Origin: Gossypium raimondii
Lineage: Eukaryota; Streptophyta; Magnoliopsida; Malvales; Malvaceae
DNA length: 64,000 nt
Direction of reading: 5' to 3'
Assembly: GCF_025698545.1 (NCBI RefSeq)
Contig: NC_068576.1
Coordinates: 49,882,390 to 49,946,389, forward strand
In this document: positions 26,786-38,493 of the stretch, one piece after another
How the letters are laid out: every line of letters begins with the position of its first letter
Position numbering within the stretch: the stretch's first letter is position 1
Notes under the pieces: generated by a model
What the model was told of the DNA's origin: nothing
Databases searched by the model: none
Seen by the model: the letters and a program-made list of their open reading frames with translations, nothing else
Program-made: the position numbers and the translations under genes

Positions 26786-27451
26786 TTTAAATGCGTATAA
26801 ATACTATAAATTTGTATTATATAAAATATAAGTAAAAATGAATTTAATTTTGATTCAAAAATTATTTTATTAATGATTAATAAAAAAATTATAGAGCTCC
26901 AGCACTGCGGGGGCTTTAATGATTCAAACAAAACATGGTGCCAAACCAATGGGAAATTTTTAATAAAACATTGAATCAAATGTAGGTTAAGCAAGTATGA
27001 TATGCGTACAATACATGCATTTCATTAAAGTCAAATACTGGGTAGCTACAATACGTTAAGGGACCGGTACTCTGAATTAGTCATGTATAAGGGCCAAATC
27101 ATTTTACATTTACATTACCTCCAATTAATGTGTATGTGTATTCATATCTTTTTAAATACTACAATTGATTATATTTGTATTTGAATTCAACAATTAGACA
27201 AAAATTATTATGTATGAAGGAAGTATATCTAAATTTGTTTTTGAATGAGAGAATAAATTCAAAAGAATACAGCAAAATTAGAATCTTAATACGGTGTTAT
27301 GTATGCAAATTTATCTTTATCCGTATTTTCCACATTGACCGCTTGTTTTAACTTTTACCATTTCGTTTCCCCATACCTATCCGATTACAGTTGATACCTT
27401 CACCACACCCCACCCCCAACCCTCTTTCTTTTCTTGGACAACACCATGTAG
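26786..27451. other. Intergenic DNA
   Basis: AT-rich, without a recognisable gene or terminal repeats. Confidence 0.4.
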
Positions 27452-27703
27452 CAATGGCGAATCTCTCCCAGTTCCCCTAAAATAAAATAAAAAAATTCTA
27501 TTTAAGTCTTTTTATAGTTTATGAAATTTTAAATTAGTAATAATAAAATGTACTTTGACCCCATTAAAATGATAAATTTTTATTTAATCCTTTAAAAATT
27601 ATAAAGACATAGGCTATTAAAATGATAAAATTATATTTTTACTATCGTAAAAATATACAATTTAATTCCGACCCCCAAAATATCTTTTCTAGTTTTGCCC
27701 TTT
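27452..27703 (-). mobile_element. hAT-type MITE (copy 2 of the pair)
   Basis: 252 bp, reverse-orientation relative of the DEK intron 2 MITE. Shared complement blocks include TTGTATATTTTTACGATAGT and CATTTTAATAGCCTATGTC. Flanked by CCATGTAG (27444-27451) and CCATGTAA (27704-27711), an 8-bp duplication with one mismatch. A partial third relative may follow at about 27719-27805. Confidence 0.8.
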
Positions 27704-28008
27704 CCATGTAATAATGTAGAGCAGACCCAGAAATACGATTTATGGGGGCAGCGCCAAGTCAGAGATTTTTTTGGGACGGAATTAAATTATATTTTTATTA
27801 CTAGGGTGGTAATGATCCGCACCTTTAGAGCATACAAAGTTAACCCAAAAAAAAAAGGTGTAATTTTTATTTTTAATATAAGGTTAGTGAATCTAACCAA
27901 AAAACTATAACGGCAGCCGTTGTTTTTCTTTTCTGCGCCAAAATTGCATGATAGGCTTAGATTCCCATGATCAAATTCAAAAACGTGTTTGAATCCAAAT
28001 TCAAAAAT

Positions 28009-28612
28009 TATAATATTAAGTAATCAGTTACGTAGGTACGAAAGAAGTATAATATTGAAAATTAATATTGAAGTTAACATTTTTAATGTGTAAGTGGTTA
28101 AGAATTTTCTATCAGTACAAAATTATAATATTAAATAATCAATTACAGTAAGTACAAAAGAATTATAATATTAAAATTAAAAGTGATTGAGAACTTTCCA
28201 TTACCATTCAAAATCCAAGGTTCAAATTTAGATAACGATACTTTATATCTGTACCAAAAGAATTGATATAAAAATTGACAAATATGAATATATCAATACC
28301 GACTCGATTAATTATATGAAAATTATAATATCCATAAAGGAAAAACATATCAAATAATTGTGAAGAAAATTCATATCATTAATATTTATTTTCCTTTTAT
28401 CATCAAATATATTAAAATTCTGACTGACTTCAATTATTTTCATCATGGTTTATATGTATTCTAGAATTTTGCAATCTAATGTTATCTTGTATTCATTCTT
28501 ACATTGTTCAAAATTTATTATTCATGATTTCACTTAAATTAGACATTTTCTTTTGATGTTATTTAAATTACACATTATTTATGACTTTTTTTTTTTGTTA
28601 AACCTCAATGAC
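28009..28612 (+). repeat. Dispersed direct duplication, copy 2
   Basis: Second copy of the 23597-24175 block, same orientation, 4.4 kb away. It has about 35 extra bases (TTAAAATTCTGACTGACTTC and following) near 28410. Its right end abuts the LTR-T fragment starting at 28616. Confidence 0.85.
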
Positions 28613-28615
28613 TTT

Positions 28616-28985
28616 TGTAGTAGGCCCAATTTACCCGGGCCCAAAATTAAATAAAAGCCCAAAATTAAATAGTCCAATTTTACAAAAAATCCACTACCCA
28701 AATATTCAAACCCAAAATTAAAAAAAAAATCTAGCCCAAAAATTACAAGCTCAGATGATTAAACAGTTTCAGCAGAAGCAAAAACCCTAGCTCCCATGTA
28801 GGCCGCTCTTCCTCGGGCGCACCGCCCGCGCCTCGTCTCAAGGCCTGACCCACTCTGCTCAGCCTTGCACCAGAATAGCTTTCCAATCCTGTTGACCGAG
28901 CCTAGCACCTGCAAACAAGGCAAAGAAAAGGACAGAAACAATGGCAGAGAAACAGTTGTGACACAAAAACAAAATAAAAAAGAAA
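28616..28985 (+). mobile_element. LTR-T fragment (start of U3 only)
   Basis: Begins TGTAGTAGGCCCAATTTACC, almost identical to the start of the LTR at 30340, and continues with AAAACCCTAG and a GC-rich CGCCCGCGCCTCG stretch. It is lost before about 28990, so it is a 5' fragment of an LTR. Confidence 0.7.
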
Positions 28986-29021
28986 AATGTTATTATTTTA
29001 AAATGTTGTTATTTTAAACGA

Positions 29022-29552
29022 TTGTCTTCCCAAAGGCATAAAGATCCTGAAGAACTACCCAGCAAGGAACAACCTTGCTCTACCTCAGGAAACACTGATG
29101 AGGCCTTTGTTCAACGGGTGCATGAGCATGCTCCTAGACCAGGCAAAGAACCGGAAGAACAACCTTGTTCGACTTCCGATATTAAACGCCCGGAGCTAAC
29201 TTTCAAGCTCGGCAAAGAAAAAGCTTGCTCCTCTTCTAACACATCAAAAACTCTTGCTCATAATGCCGAGGCGCCAACGTCGTCAAACTTGTGTACCACT
29301 TGCCCTCCGAAATTAGCTTTACAATTCAAAAACCTTGTGGAGGATTGGGTTATGCCTACACTGCAAAGCGAGTTAACCAGTTCTAGTGATGATGACTGGC
29401 TGTTTCAGAAGAAGCAAAACCTCAACACTGAGGTTAAAACCCACAAAGATGGAAATCTTAATTCGAACCAAATGAGCTCGGCAACTTGGCCACGTGCTTG
29501 CTTCTTGCCCGAGGCCGGTATATACGCATTAGCATTCACGGTACCGTTCTAA
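29022..29552 (+). pseudogene. Orphan terminal exon of an unrecognised plant protein
   Basis: An open frame of about 175 codons to TAA at 29550-29552, with no ATG near its start. A plausible acceptor (TTGTCTTCCCAAAG, ending near 29034) could open it as a last exon. The product is Ser/Glu/Lys-rich. It has two imperfect EEQPCSTS-type repeats, a conserved-looking helix PPKLALQFKNLVEDWVMPTL, and a C-terminus PRACFLPEAGIYALAFTVPF that looks like a constrained tail. Codon use and amino-acid composition look genuine, unlike the surrounding repeats. I do not recognise the family. No upstream exon was found, and an LTR-T fragment sits directly upstream, so the gene may be decapitated. It could also be the expressed last exon of a gene with distant 5' exons. 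Confidence 0.45.
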
Positions 29553-30339
29553 ACTATATTTTGCATAGGAGAAAAAGGCATGCAAATTGTGAGAAACTAG
29601 AAAAAAAATAGTGGTTAATTTTAGTTCATGGTGCTGAAAGTGTGAATTGGGTTTGTCGCCAGCATTTCAGCTCCTTAATTTCGTTTTAATGTTGGGAATT
29701 AGAACCCTCAATTTGAGGAGAGGATAAATTTTGTGCAGCTACCCCTTACAAAAAAAAAAAAAAAAAAAGGCTACTGAGGGATTTTTCTTTTTAAACCATT
29801 ACTAGTGAAAAAGAAAAATAGTTTACTATTGATATATTACAAATTCAATTCTTTCTAGTAATATGGGTATCTCTATTTGTTCAAAAAAAATAATTTTTCG
29901 GTTTCGGGTAATCGCGACTTTTAAACTTGCATTCCCGAAATTATCCAAACACTTCATTTTGGGTCGACTTTCAAGTTTTCAATTTTTCTTACTCAACCTT
30001 AATTAAAATTGCATTAACATACCAAGATCAATTTAAAGGCATATAGAAGCGATGATATTTTTATTTTAAAAAGTTAAACATTTTAATTTAATGATATTAT
30101 TTTGATGGTGTTATGATCGATTTGATGGGGTTGAAACAATTGCACTAATTGTGTCATAAACAACTAAGGCATTTCAAAATCCCTAATCGACGGTCGACAT
30201 AATAATTTGGGGTTGTTGGCGGCGCATGAGAATGCCAAATCGCCATGGCAGCTAACGATTAGGGATGGGTGCGTAATTAACACCGATAGTTACCCGTCCC
30301 AATAAATATCATTTTGTCTCTTATATGTTGGATCTAGTG
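29553..30339. other. Downstream of orphan exon
   Basis: Possible 3'UTR, then AT-rich DNA with an A-run at 29750-29768. No gene is recognised. Confidence 0.4.
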
Positions 30340-31046
30340 TGTAATAGGCCCAATTTACCCGCCCCAATTTTATAAATAAAAACAAAATTATCAAAACTAA
30401 ACAGTCTAATAAACGATCCAAATTACAAAATTCACCAGACCTAATTACAGTGGCCCGATATCTGGCCCAAATCATTTTTAGCCTAATGTCGAAACCCTAG
30501 TTTTGTTGGAATGGTCCAATGACCATTTTTTTTCCTTAGCTGCCGCAACAGTTTCGGCCACCATCGCTTTTGTTCACCTCTTGCACGCGCCGCGTCTTCC
30601 ACGTGCATCTCCAGTTGGCGTGTACCTACAGCAAACAAACAAGCCAACGCAGCACCAAACAAAAAGGACATATAGCAGTTGTAAAAAAAAGGAAAAATGG
30701 GGGAGATTTGGATTTTCTTTTATTTTTTTCTTCATTTCAGCTATATAGGCCATAAAACTGAATCTGTAAAAAGGGGGAGGATATCAACACACACATATAT
30801 TGTATGTAACCCACAGAGAGATTGTATCAAAAAAATTCTAAAAAGCAATAGAAAAGCAGTTTTCTAAAGGTGATTAGAGTTTTTCGATTCTTTGATTCTT
30901 TTCCTTGTTGTTTACTGTTTGAGAAGAAAATAGCAAATAACGCGAGAGAGTTTAACTTCGTTTCAGCGTCGTTGAACCCTAGTCCTCTTCGTCGTAATCG
31001 GAGATAGGGCGAGGAATTGAAACCTCCAAGCGTCGGTTGGGCGAAC

Positions 31047-33592
31047 TGTAATGACCCAAAAATTCACGGGCATCAGAAAAGTATAATATCGGGCCTCCGT
31101 CTTAGTAAATTGAGTTCGAAAATAATTATTAGAAGTAATTAAGAGTTTAGTTTAGTGCTTAATTAGGTATTAATTAGGTGAATTTAGTTTAATTAAGAGA
31201 AATTAGGAAAAATAACTAAATTAAACTAGGGTAAAAGTTGAATTATAGATTAATAGAACATAAAAAGGATTAAAATAGAAATTAAGCCATTAACAAGAAA
31301 TGGGACGGTATAAGTGATAAAAATCTTAGATTTTTATGTTTTATATATATTATTTTATTATATAATATAATATAATATATTATATTATATTGTATTATAT
31401 TATATAAATTAAATAGATGACAAATGTATGGTAAAGATTAAGACAAGTGTAATAGTAATAATTACATAGGTACACTTGTAATAAAAATAAATATATGCTT
31501 AAATAATAAGTAAAAGATTTTTTATATAATATATATTATTAATATTACTAGTTAAAATAAAAGAAATAAAGTAAAGTAAGTAAAATAAAAAGACAAAGAA
31601 ACAAAAGAAGAACAGAATAGAAACAGAGAACAGACGAAAAAGAAAGGAAGGAAAGGGGAAAGAAAAATAAAAGGGAAAACTAGGGATTTGAAGCTTGAAG
31701 TTTAATAGGTAAGTAAAATTAAGTCATTTTCTCATAAATTTGATGTTTTTGGAACCCTAGAGTGAAATACTCATGGATTTAAGCTGAAAATTTGAAAGTC
31801 AATAGATTTATGAGTAGGGTTTATGTTGAATAAATGATGAAATTGAGGGTTTATTTGATAGAATTTCTAGTTAGAGTTGATAAAAGGATTAAATTGTGAA
31901 GTAAGCTATAAGTTTTATGTTTGTAGGGATTAAATTGAGGAAAATTCGAAATTAATGAAATATACTGAAAATTTGGTAGTTAAATTTGAGTTTAGAAGAA
32001 ATTTGAATAGAAATAGAGTGTGAATAAAATTAGAAAAGTAAATAAATTTAGTTAGGATTAAATTGGAATTAAAGTATAAATTAGATAGAAATTCTATTAT
32101 TATTATTAATTAATGTTGTAATTGATGGTGTAAATTATTATTATTTTCATAGCTAACAAGGAACTCGAGGCGTCGGCACACAAAGGAAAGGAGAAGGTTA
32201 TTGAAGAATAATCGAGCAAAATTCGGGTTTGTATTACTATAATTTAAATTTATTTATTATTAATTATATATTTTAATTAAAATGCATGGTAAGTAAAATT
32301 AGGTAAGCAATTGAAATGATAATAGTGGTTTGAATTGAATCGAAATATGATTATATGTGATTATTTGAAATATGTATTGATATTAAAATTGTTAATTGCT
32401 TAGAAAGTGAAAGAAAAAAAAATGATCTTGAATTGGAAATGAAAGTGAATTGAGAATTTGAATACCCTATTAACTAGTCGGGCTAAGTCGGATATAATTG
32501 GCATGCCATAGGATTTAGAAGAGTACGGGATTTTTCGGCTTTGCCGATCAGGCACTTTATGTGTCCTATCAGGCACCTCGTGTGTCGTTTCAGGCACTTT
32601 ATGTGTCGTATACTGATCAGGTACTATGTACCGTTTAGGCACAATGTGTCGTATTGGTGTATTTGGGTTGGAATCCGTGTATCCATCAAAGTCCAGATTG
32701 TTAATAGGGTGAACAATTTATTATGAGAAAATTTAAAATTTCGGATTGAAATTGATATTGAAAATGAAAGGCATGAAATTAATGCTTATGTTGTGATTGA
32801 AATTGTTACATGTGATATGTGATTGAGATCGAAAATTTGCTAAAGAAAAATTGTATTATTATTGTTAAATAATGAAAGTTTATAAATTAATTGATATTTA
32901 AGAAATCGAATAGTTACATGCTTGGTAATTATAATTCTTTATTGCTATTATAATTTGAATTATGGTAATACCACTGAGTATACAATACTCAGCGTACGGT
33001 TGTTTCCGTGCATAGGTTGAAAAGGGGTTAGAGTCTCGGTTCAGCATCCAGGACAATCCCGACTCCGACATAAAAATTTTGGTGATGTTTTCTTTCTTTA
33101 AGAGAAAGTGACATGTACATAAGAATTATAATAGTTATTTTGGTATGTTATATAGTTTTGTTGTGAGTAAGATATTATGTGTTTTGATGATTATATTAGT
33201 AAAATGGTAGAAATCCTTTATGGCATTGGTATCAAATTGAAATGGCTTGATTAGTTTTATATATTAATTAGAAATGATAATAGGATTTTTATTAATTAAG
33301 TTGTTATGTCAATATGCCAAGTAAGATTTAAGTATATAAATGCCTTGGTTGAAATACTGGAATTGGGTTGGTTATGTTTGAAGTTTTGCAGGGGGTTGTA
33401 TGTAAAAATAAGTAGAAATGTTGCCGAAATTTTTATAAAAATGAATGAAATCAATTAGTAACATTTATAACAATTTATGAATTATTACAATATGTTGGTT
33501 AATTATTTAACCATTATGTGTAAATTGTTGATATGTCCGGTAATGCCTCGTAACCCTGTTCTAGCGACGGTTTGGGGTTAGGGGGTGTTACA
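31047..33592 (+). mobile_element. LTR-G solo LTR nested in LTR-T
   Basis: 2546 bp, TGTAATGACCC ... GGGGGTGTTACA, bounded by TG and CA and by a perfect 5-bp target duplication CGAAC (31042-31046 and 33593-33597). No internal region is present, so it arose as a solo LTR, normally by recombination between two LTRs. Other LTR-G sequence is at 38494-39985 and 50532-54967. Confidence 0.93.
32535..32650 (+). repeat. LTR-G short-hairpin array
   Basis: Six consecutive stem-loops: TCGGC-ttt-GCCGA (32535), GGCAC-tttat-GTGTC (32551), GGCAC-ctcgt-GTGTC (32572), GGCAC-tttat-GTGTC (32593), GGTAC-tat-GTACC (32620) and GGCAC-aat-GTGTC (32638). Stem bases vary while pairing is kept or becomes G-U. Confidence 0.8.
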
Positions 33593-34874
33593 CGAACGGC
33601 GCAGAAAGGGGAGGAGATTCTTTTTTTTTTCCTAGGGTTCCATAGATTTTTTGTAAAAAGGGATTAAAAATCTGTTTATTTTGGGTTTAACTTTAGTATT
33701 TATTTGCTGAAAGAAACGGTGCCGTTTTAGCCCCCATGACCCGAGCGCGATCCGACTCGCTCCAGGGGGATCCGCTCGTTTTCATGAAATGGGTTATTTG
33801 CACAGCGAACCCTTCTGTGTTCTGTATTGTTTCAATTTGATTTGTCATTTTTTTAATTTGTACCGCATATTTGAGTCGGATTTCATTGGGACCCAAGTTT
33901 AAACGACATCGTTTTCCACGAGTGATTTTGAGTATTCGGATTGTTGCGTCTAATTCTGTTTTAGTCCCTTAGTTTTAAACCGATAGCCAATTTAGTCCTT
34001 TCAAACATTTTAATTTTAATTTAGTCATCTTTTAGTTGTTTTTACTATTTTTTAATGTTCTCTTTAATTTTATAATTTCTACTGCTGTTATTTTTATTTT
34101 TTATTTTTTTATTCTTTGAGTAAACCTTCTATTCAAAATTTTTATACATATATTATTATTCTTCGTGATTTTAAATCTTTTATTATACATTGATCTTTAA
34201 TTTTGTTTATATGTTTTAGTTGTATTATAAATTCGTCATACTATTATTTTAGAATTATTTATAATGCATTAAATTTAAATTTGTTACATATTATTACCCT
34301 TTTTTTAAATATTATTAATATTATAAGTTTATTACCTATTATGATTTTAAATTCATCATGTACCATTACTTAAAGTTATCACAATTTTACATTTTTATGA
34401 AAATTTGACATAACTTTTATATATTTATTGACGATTTTATCTTATAATATATTTTAAAATTAACTTATATATTTTAAATTTTAAACAAGCTATGCAATAA
34501 TATTCTTATATAGTACTATTACGCACATATGTATACACGATTTATATTAAATTATCTCTTTGTATACATAGGATATATTGATTTTTTTATGTATCTCATT
34601 AAAATGTGATAATCGGTTTATTTAGTTTTTGAATATTGGTATTGATATTTGCATAATGATTAAGATTATTGTTGCTATTCTTGTTTGAATTTATCTATTG
34701 CTTGTTTATTATTCGTTGGTGTATGTGTAGATTACAAGTTATCTTTTTACATTGTATATTGCCGCTCAATCGCACTACATATGCTTTAAAAAAATTATTA
34801 TGATGCTTTAAAGTATTAAGATCATTTTGTTCCGAAATTTTTCAAAATACTTGGTGTTCACAATTCTCGAGAGG

Positions 34875-35227
34875 ATCGTGCCCTAACTTACTGGGCTTTG
34901 ATTCTTTTCGTTGAATTTAGATAGCCAAGTATTTCTTTTGCAATAAAACCACACGGATTCAAATAAAAGTTCTCTCGGGATTTCAAAATGTTGGATCCTA
35001 ACTTATTGGATATGGCATTTTGCTACATTGAGTTCAAGATTTCTAAAAATAAAGGCAATATTCTGTATTTAGGAATTTTGGGAAATTGAACCCTAACTTA
35101 CTGCATTTTGATTTCTCATTTAACCCAAATAATCGGATATCCTTCTCAAAATGCCTAGGTTTTAAAAGTTAAACTTAATTTTGAGGATTTAAATTGTTGC
35201 ACTCTAACTTACTGAGTGTGACAATTT
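34875..35227 (+). repeat. LTR-T hairpin array with TAACTTACT loop (four copies)
   Basis: The 9-nt loop TAACTTACT or TAACTTATT occurs at 34884-34892, 34999-35007, 35094-35102 and 35205-35213. Flanking arms are complementary but differ between copies. Copy 1: GCCC/GGGC. Copy 2: ATCC/GGAT plus an outer CAAAATG/CATTTTG. Copy 3: weak inner stem with outer GAAAT/ATTTC. Copy 4: AAATTGTTGCACTC/GAGTGTGACAATTT, 14 pairs with two G-U. Confidence 0.88.
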
Positions 35228-35361
35228 ACTTCTTTGAAAGAAAAGAGCCTCATCATCCAATTTGTTTCATTCAGGTCTCCTTTTCAAAGGATCGTATTTT
35301 AAATCTTTTCAAAATTTCGACATTAATGCATTAAACAATCGATTCGGTACCAATTTTGGGC

Positions 35362-35395
35362 GTTACGAGGGTGCTAACCCTTCCTTGTGCGTAAC
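35362..35395 (+). repeat. Conserved two-stem hairpin near the LTR-T end
   Basis: Outer arms GTTACG (35362-35367) and CGTAAC (35390-35395) enclose GGGT-gcta-ACCC (35369-35380). The same arrangement occurs in the other LTR-T copy at 43365-43398. Confidence 0.75.
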
Positions 35396-35546
35396 CGACT
35401 CCCGAACCTATTTTCTCAAAATTCGCAGACCTAAAATTATTTTTAAGGTGATCCGATCACACCACAATAAAAGATCGGTGGCGACTCCCGTTTTCATTTT
35501 AAAAGTCGATCCCCGTTTTTCAAACTTAAAAATGTTGAATCTAGTG

Positions 35547-38047
35547 CATTAAGTATAGTATATTTTTTTGTATATTTATATTTTTCAAACAAAAATAATT
35601 TGATAAAATATTCATTAATTACATTAATACGCTTTGTATATTATCCTCATTTTTTTTGCAAGCAAAGCAAATGAGAGCATATTGACTCACTAGTTATCTA
35701 ACGTTTAACTCATACTAAGCGATATTATGTGGTCGGATCATAATATGGAAAGACAACTTGTATTAGTAGGTAAATTTAAACATGTCCTTAGTTTAATTGA
35801 AAATGAGCAAACTGATTGAAAGGCTAATATGCAGTCTATCAACTCCAATTGGATGATGTTTTGTCTTAAGCATCAAAGCGGATGACTCCCAAAAGATAGA
35901 GATATAGATGTGACTGACTGGATTGACAGTACATTGGATATAACTCAAGTAAATAGATCATAAATCTGTTTATGAATTTATTCACTTGTAACGTTCATAG
36001 TGTGGTATATCTTAATCTTGAGTGGATGATGAACTATGTACGCGTGACTTGTATATTTTGATGTAAGTAAAAGCCCGAGTTCAAATAAATAAGAAACTGA
36101 AAATTGGTGTTGTTGGTATACGACTTTTACAATACGTAGCATAATTTACAACAATGAAATTCATAATCCAACTAATAGGTAAATAATATCCCCTCATCGA
36201 CATTACATGATAAATGAAAAGTAAATGTGGTCACGATTCGTTTGTCTTTGTGATAAATAACTTGATTATTATTTGATAGTAATTGACTTTTCATGAAAAA
36301 AGATGTAATGATTACCATAAGATAAAATAGGATCATATTGGGAGAACCAAGTTATTTAAAAGAGTTTAAGGATATCCTATGAGGGTAACACAATTATGAC
36401 AAGGTCATTAGACGAGCACTTATTAAGTAAGTTTCATAATGATATGTAATTAAGGAGAGTTCAATCAAAATTCTATAGTGGAATGACTCGTGACTAAATA
36501 AGTTTATAATTAATAGGTAAAAATTGAAACTTAATTATAAATTATTTGAATCCTAATTATATATGTTAAATCGGTCATTCCAGAGTTTATTGAAACCGTA
36601 ATTGAATTGCATGTAAAACCAAATGAATAGAAATGTATGAAAATGATGAAGTTAGAGAAATGGGTTGCATTCACAAATGGATGTGTTTTCTCACTAAGTA
36701 TAGAAATGTCTTGAGAATTAATTTAAGATTTTTAAATTATTATTTAATTAATTATAAATAATTAAAGTTCGAAATTAAAAGTTAATTAATCATTATGAAT
36801 CTGTTGAATATGAAAATTGAATATATTTCTTTATAAATTTGGCCTAAATGGTTGTCGCCACCATAGAGCACGTGTGGCCATGATCGGCCTTCAGAGACCG
36901 CACCTAATGCCTCAGCAACTTCTCTACTATCACCTCATTTATATCCATTAGGGCTATAGCCCTCCAAACATTATAATTAAACGTTTCTCACAGTTATGAC
37001 ATCTTCAATAACCAAGGAACTGCCAACGTGGAGCCTTCTCAACTAGACCTCACCTCCATCTGTCCTAATAGTTCGTTGGAAGGAGCACATATCCCCACTC
37101 AACGCGGATCATTTTGTAGAAAAGCCAAACCTATTTGTGAGCTTGCATTTCACACTGATATACTTCCTCTAGTTCAACCAAAGGTTGGGACATCGATTCG
37201 CAATTATGGTTAGACCTTTTCCACGAGGAGAGAAGTAATGAAAACCCACTGAATTTGCTCGGTTCTAGGCCTTTAATAGATACAAGCTCTGGAAAACTGC
37301 GAGTTGTGATACTTCATTACAACGACAATAGTCAATAAAGTAAGCCATCGCGATCCACCACAAAATCCACAGAGTTGACCAGGGGCAATCTAGTAATCAT
37401 CAATAAGATGACAGAAGAACAAGTTCAAAGGCAAGTGAAACCCAGCTTCAAGGCGTGGAGGGGGAACAAGAAACTAACATCGCTGATGTCACTTAGCCTA
37501 TGCAAACCCTTAAGAATAGAGAATTTGTAGGCGAAATTGGGAATCTCGATTCCTCACGCATGTAAAGCCCAATGCATATCTTCGTATTTTGTAGTGTATA
37601 GGAAAAAGTTTGCTTTGACAAGGGTTTTGGAAGCACATTCCCGTGGTGGACAACACAAAACTAATTGACCATAAATTCCTCTCATTCTCGATATGTTTTC
37701 GATGCAGAAAGAAGAAAAAATAATAGAGGAAATTTAAAACCTAAAACGAGAAGAAACTGGGATTTACCTTAAAGAAAAGCTTCGACTGATTCCGGTTACA
37801 AAAAAGTTAAGAGCGTGAGTTTTAGGGTTTCAAAAAATCCCATTTTAAAGAAGTCTCTTCCCTCCACGTTCTGACGATTCAAATAAACAAAGGACACCAA
37901 CAGTTAGATACACGCGAGCACGATCTGTCCCTACACGTGGCGAAGCTGACATAAGGTCACAATAGACGTTGCGTATTCTACATGCTTTAATAAACACGAA
38001 GTGATGTCCCTAAGGAGCGCCACTTTATAACCCTCCTTAGGCCCACT
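35547..38047. other. Repeat-derived DNA, not resolved
   Basis: 35547-36870 is AT-rich with a retroelement feel but no domain. 36870-38047 is less AT-rich, with short ORFs and no recognised protein; it precedes a polypurine tract and LTR start at 38048-38062, so it may be the 3' internal part of another LTR element. Confidence 0.4.
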
Positions 38048-38493
38048 AGGGGGGACTAGATTGTCATACAGTAATAGTCACCGACCTGAGACCCAGATAA
38101 GCTTTGGGTCGCCAATCCGCGACCTGGCCAGACCCAACCAGATGGATGAACACGAGACGTACAATGAGAAAATAGTTAGGGGAGCTTGCGATATCGGCTC
38201 GTGGGAGTTTAAGGGAGCTTGCGGTATTAGCTTATAAGAGTCAAAGGGAGTTCGCGGTCCTAGCTCGCATACACCCAAGGGTTCGTACAGAGGGAACCGC
38301 GGACTCTAGCGTGCAACTTAAAATGATACACATGTCCAACATGCTCGAGGCTTGCTTAGAGTGTGAGTCCTATGAATAGTGGGGTTAAGTCATGAACAAT
38401 AGACTCAAATCATGAACAGTGATAATTGTATAAATACCCGGATGTTTCTTTTAATGAGACACACAAAAAATTACTTAACATGCATAATTAAAA
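38048..38493 (+). mobile_element. Polypurine tract plus start of a fourth LTR type
   Basis: AGGGGGGACTAGA (38048-38060) is a polypurine-tract-like run directly before TGTCATACAG (38062), an LTR-type TG start. A TATAAATA box at 38429-38436 would be the U3 promoter. The LTR is cut at 38494 by LTR-G sequence. Confidence 0.6.
38177..38275. repeat. Imperfect ~33-bp tandem repeat, three copies
   Basis: GGGAGCTTGCGATATCGGCT, GGGAGCTTGCGGTATTAGCT and GGGAGTTCGCGGTCCTAGCT begin successive units, 160-250 bp before the TATAAATA box. This is the usual place for U3 enhancer repeats. Confidence 0.8.

Larger units (their letters stand above)
30340..35541 (+). mobile_element. LTR-T solo LTR, interrupted by a second LTR
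   Basis: Starts TGTAATAGGCCCAATTTACC and ends near 35541. Flanks TTGGATCTAGTG (30328-30339) and TTGAATCTAGTG (35535-35546) are near-identical; a 5-bp TAGTG duplication fits. A CTATATAGG TATA-like box lies near 30742. No gag-pol lies next to it, so it is a solo LTR, about 2.65 kb once the nested 31047-33592 insert is removed. The 3' third carries the hairpin array described separately. Confidence 0.75.
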
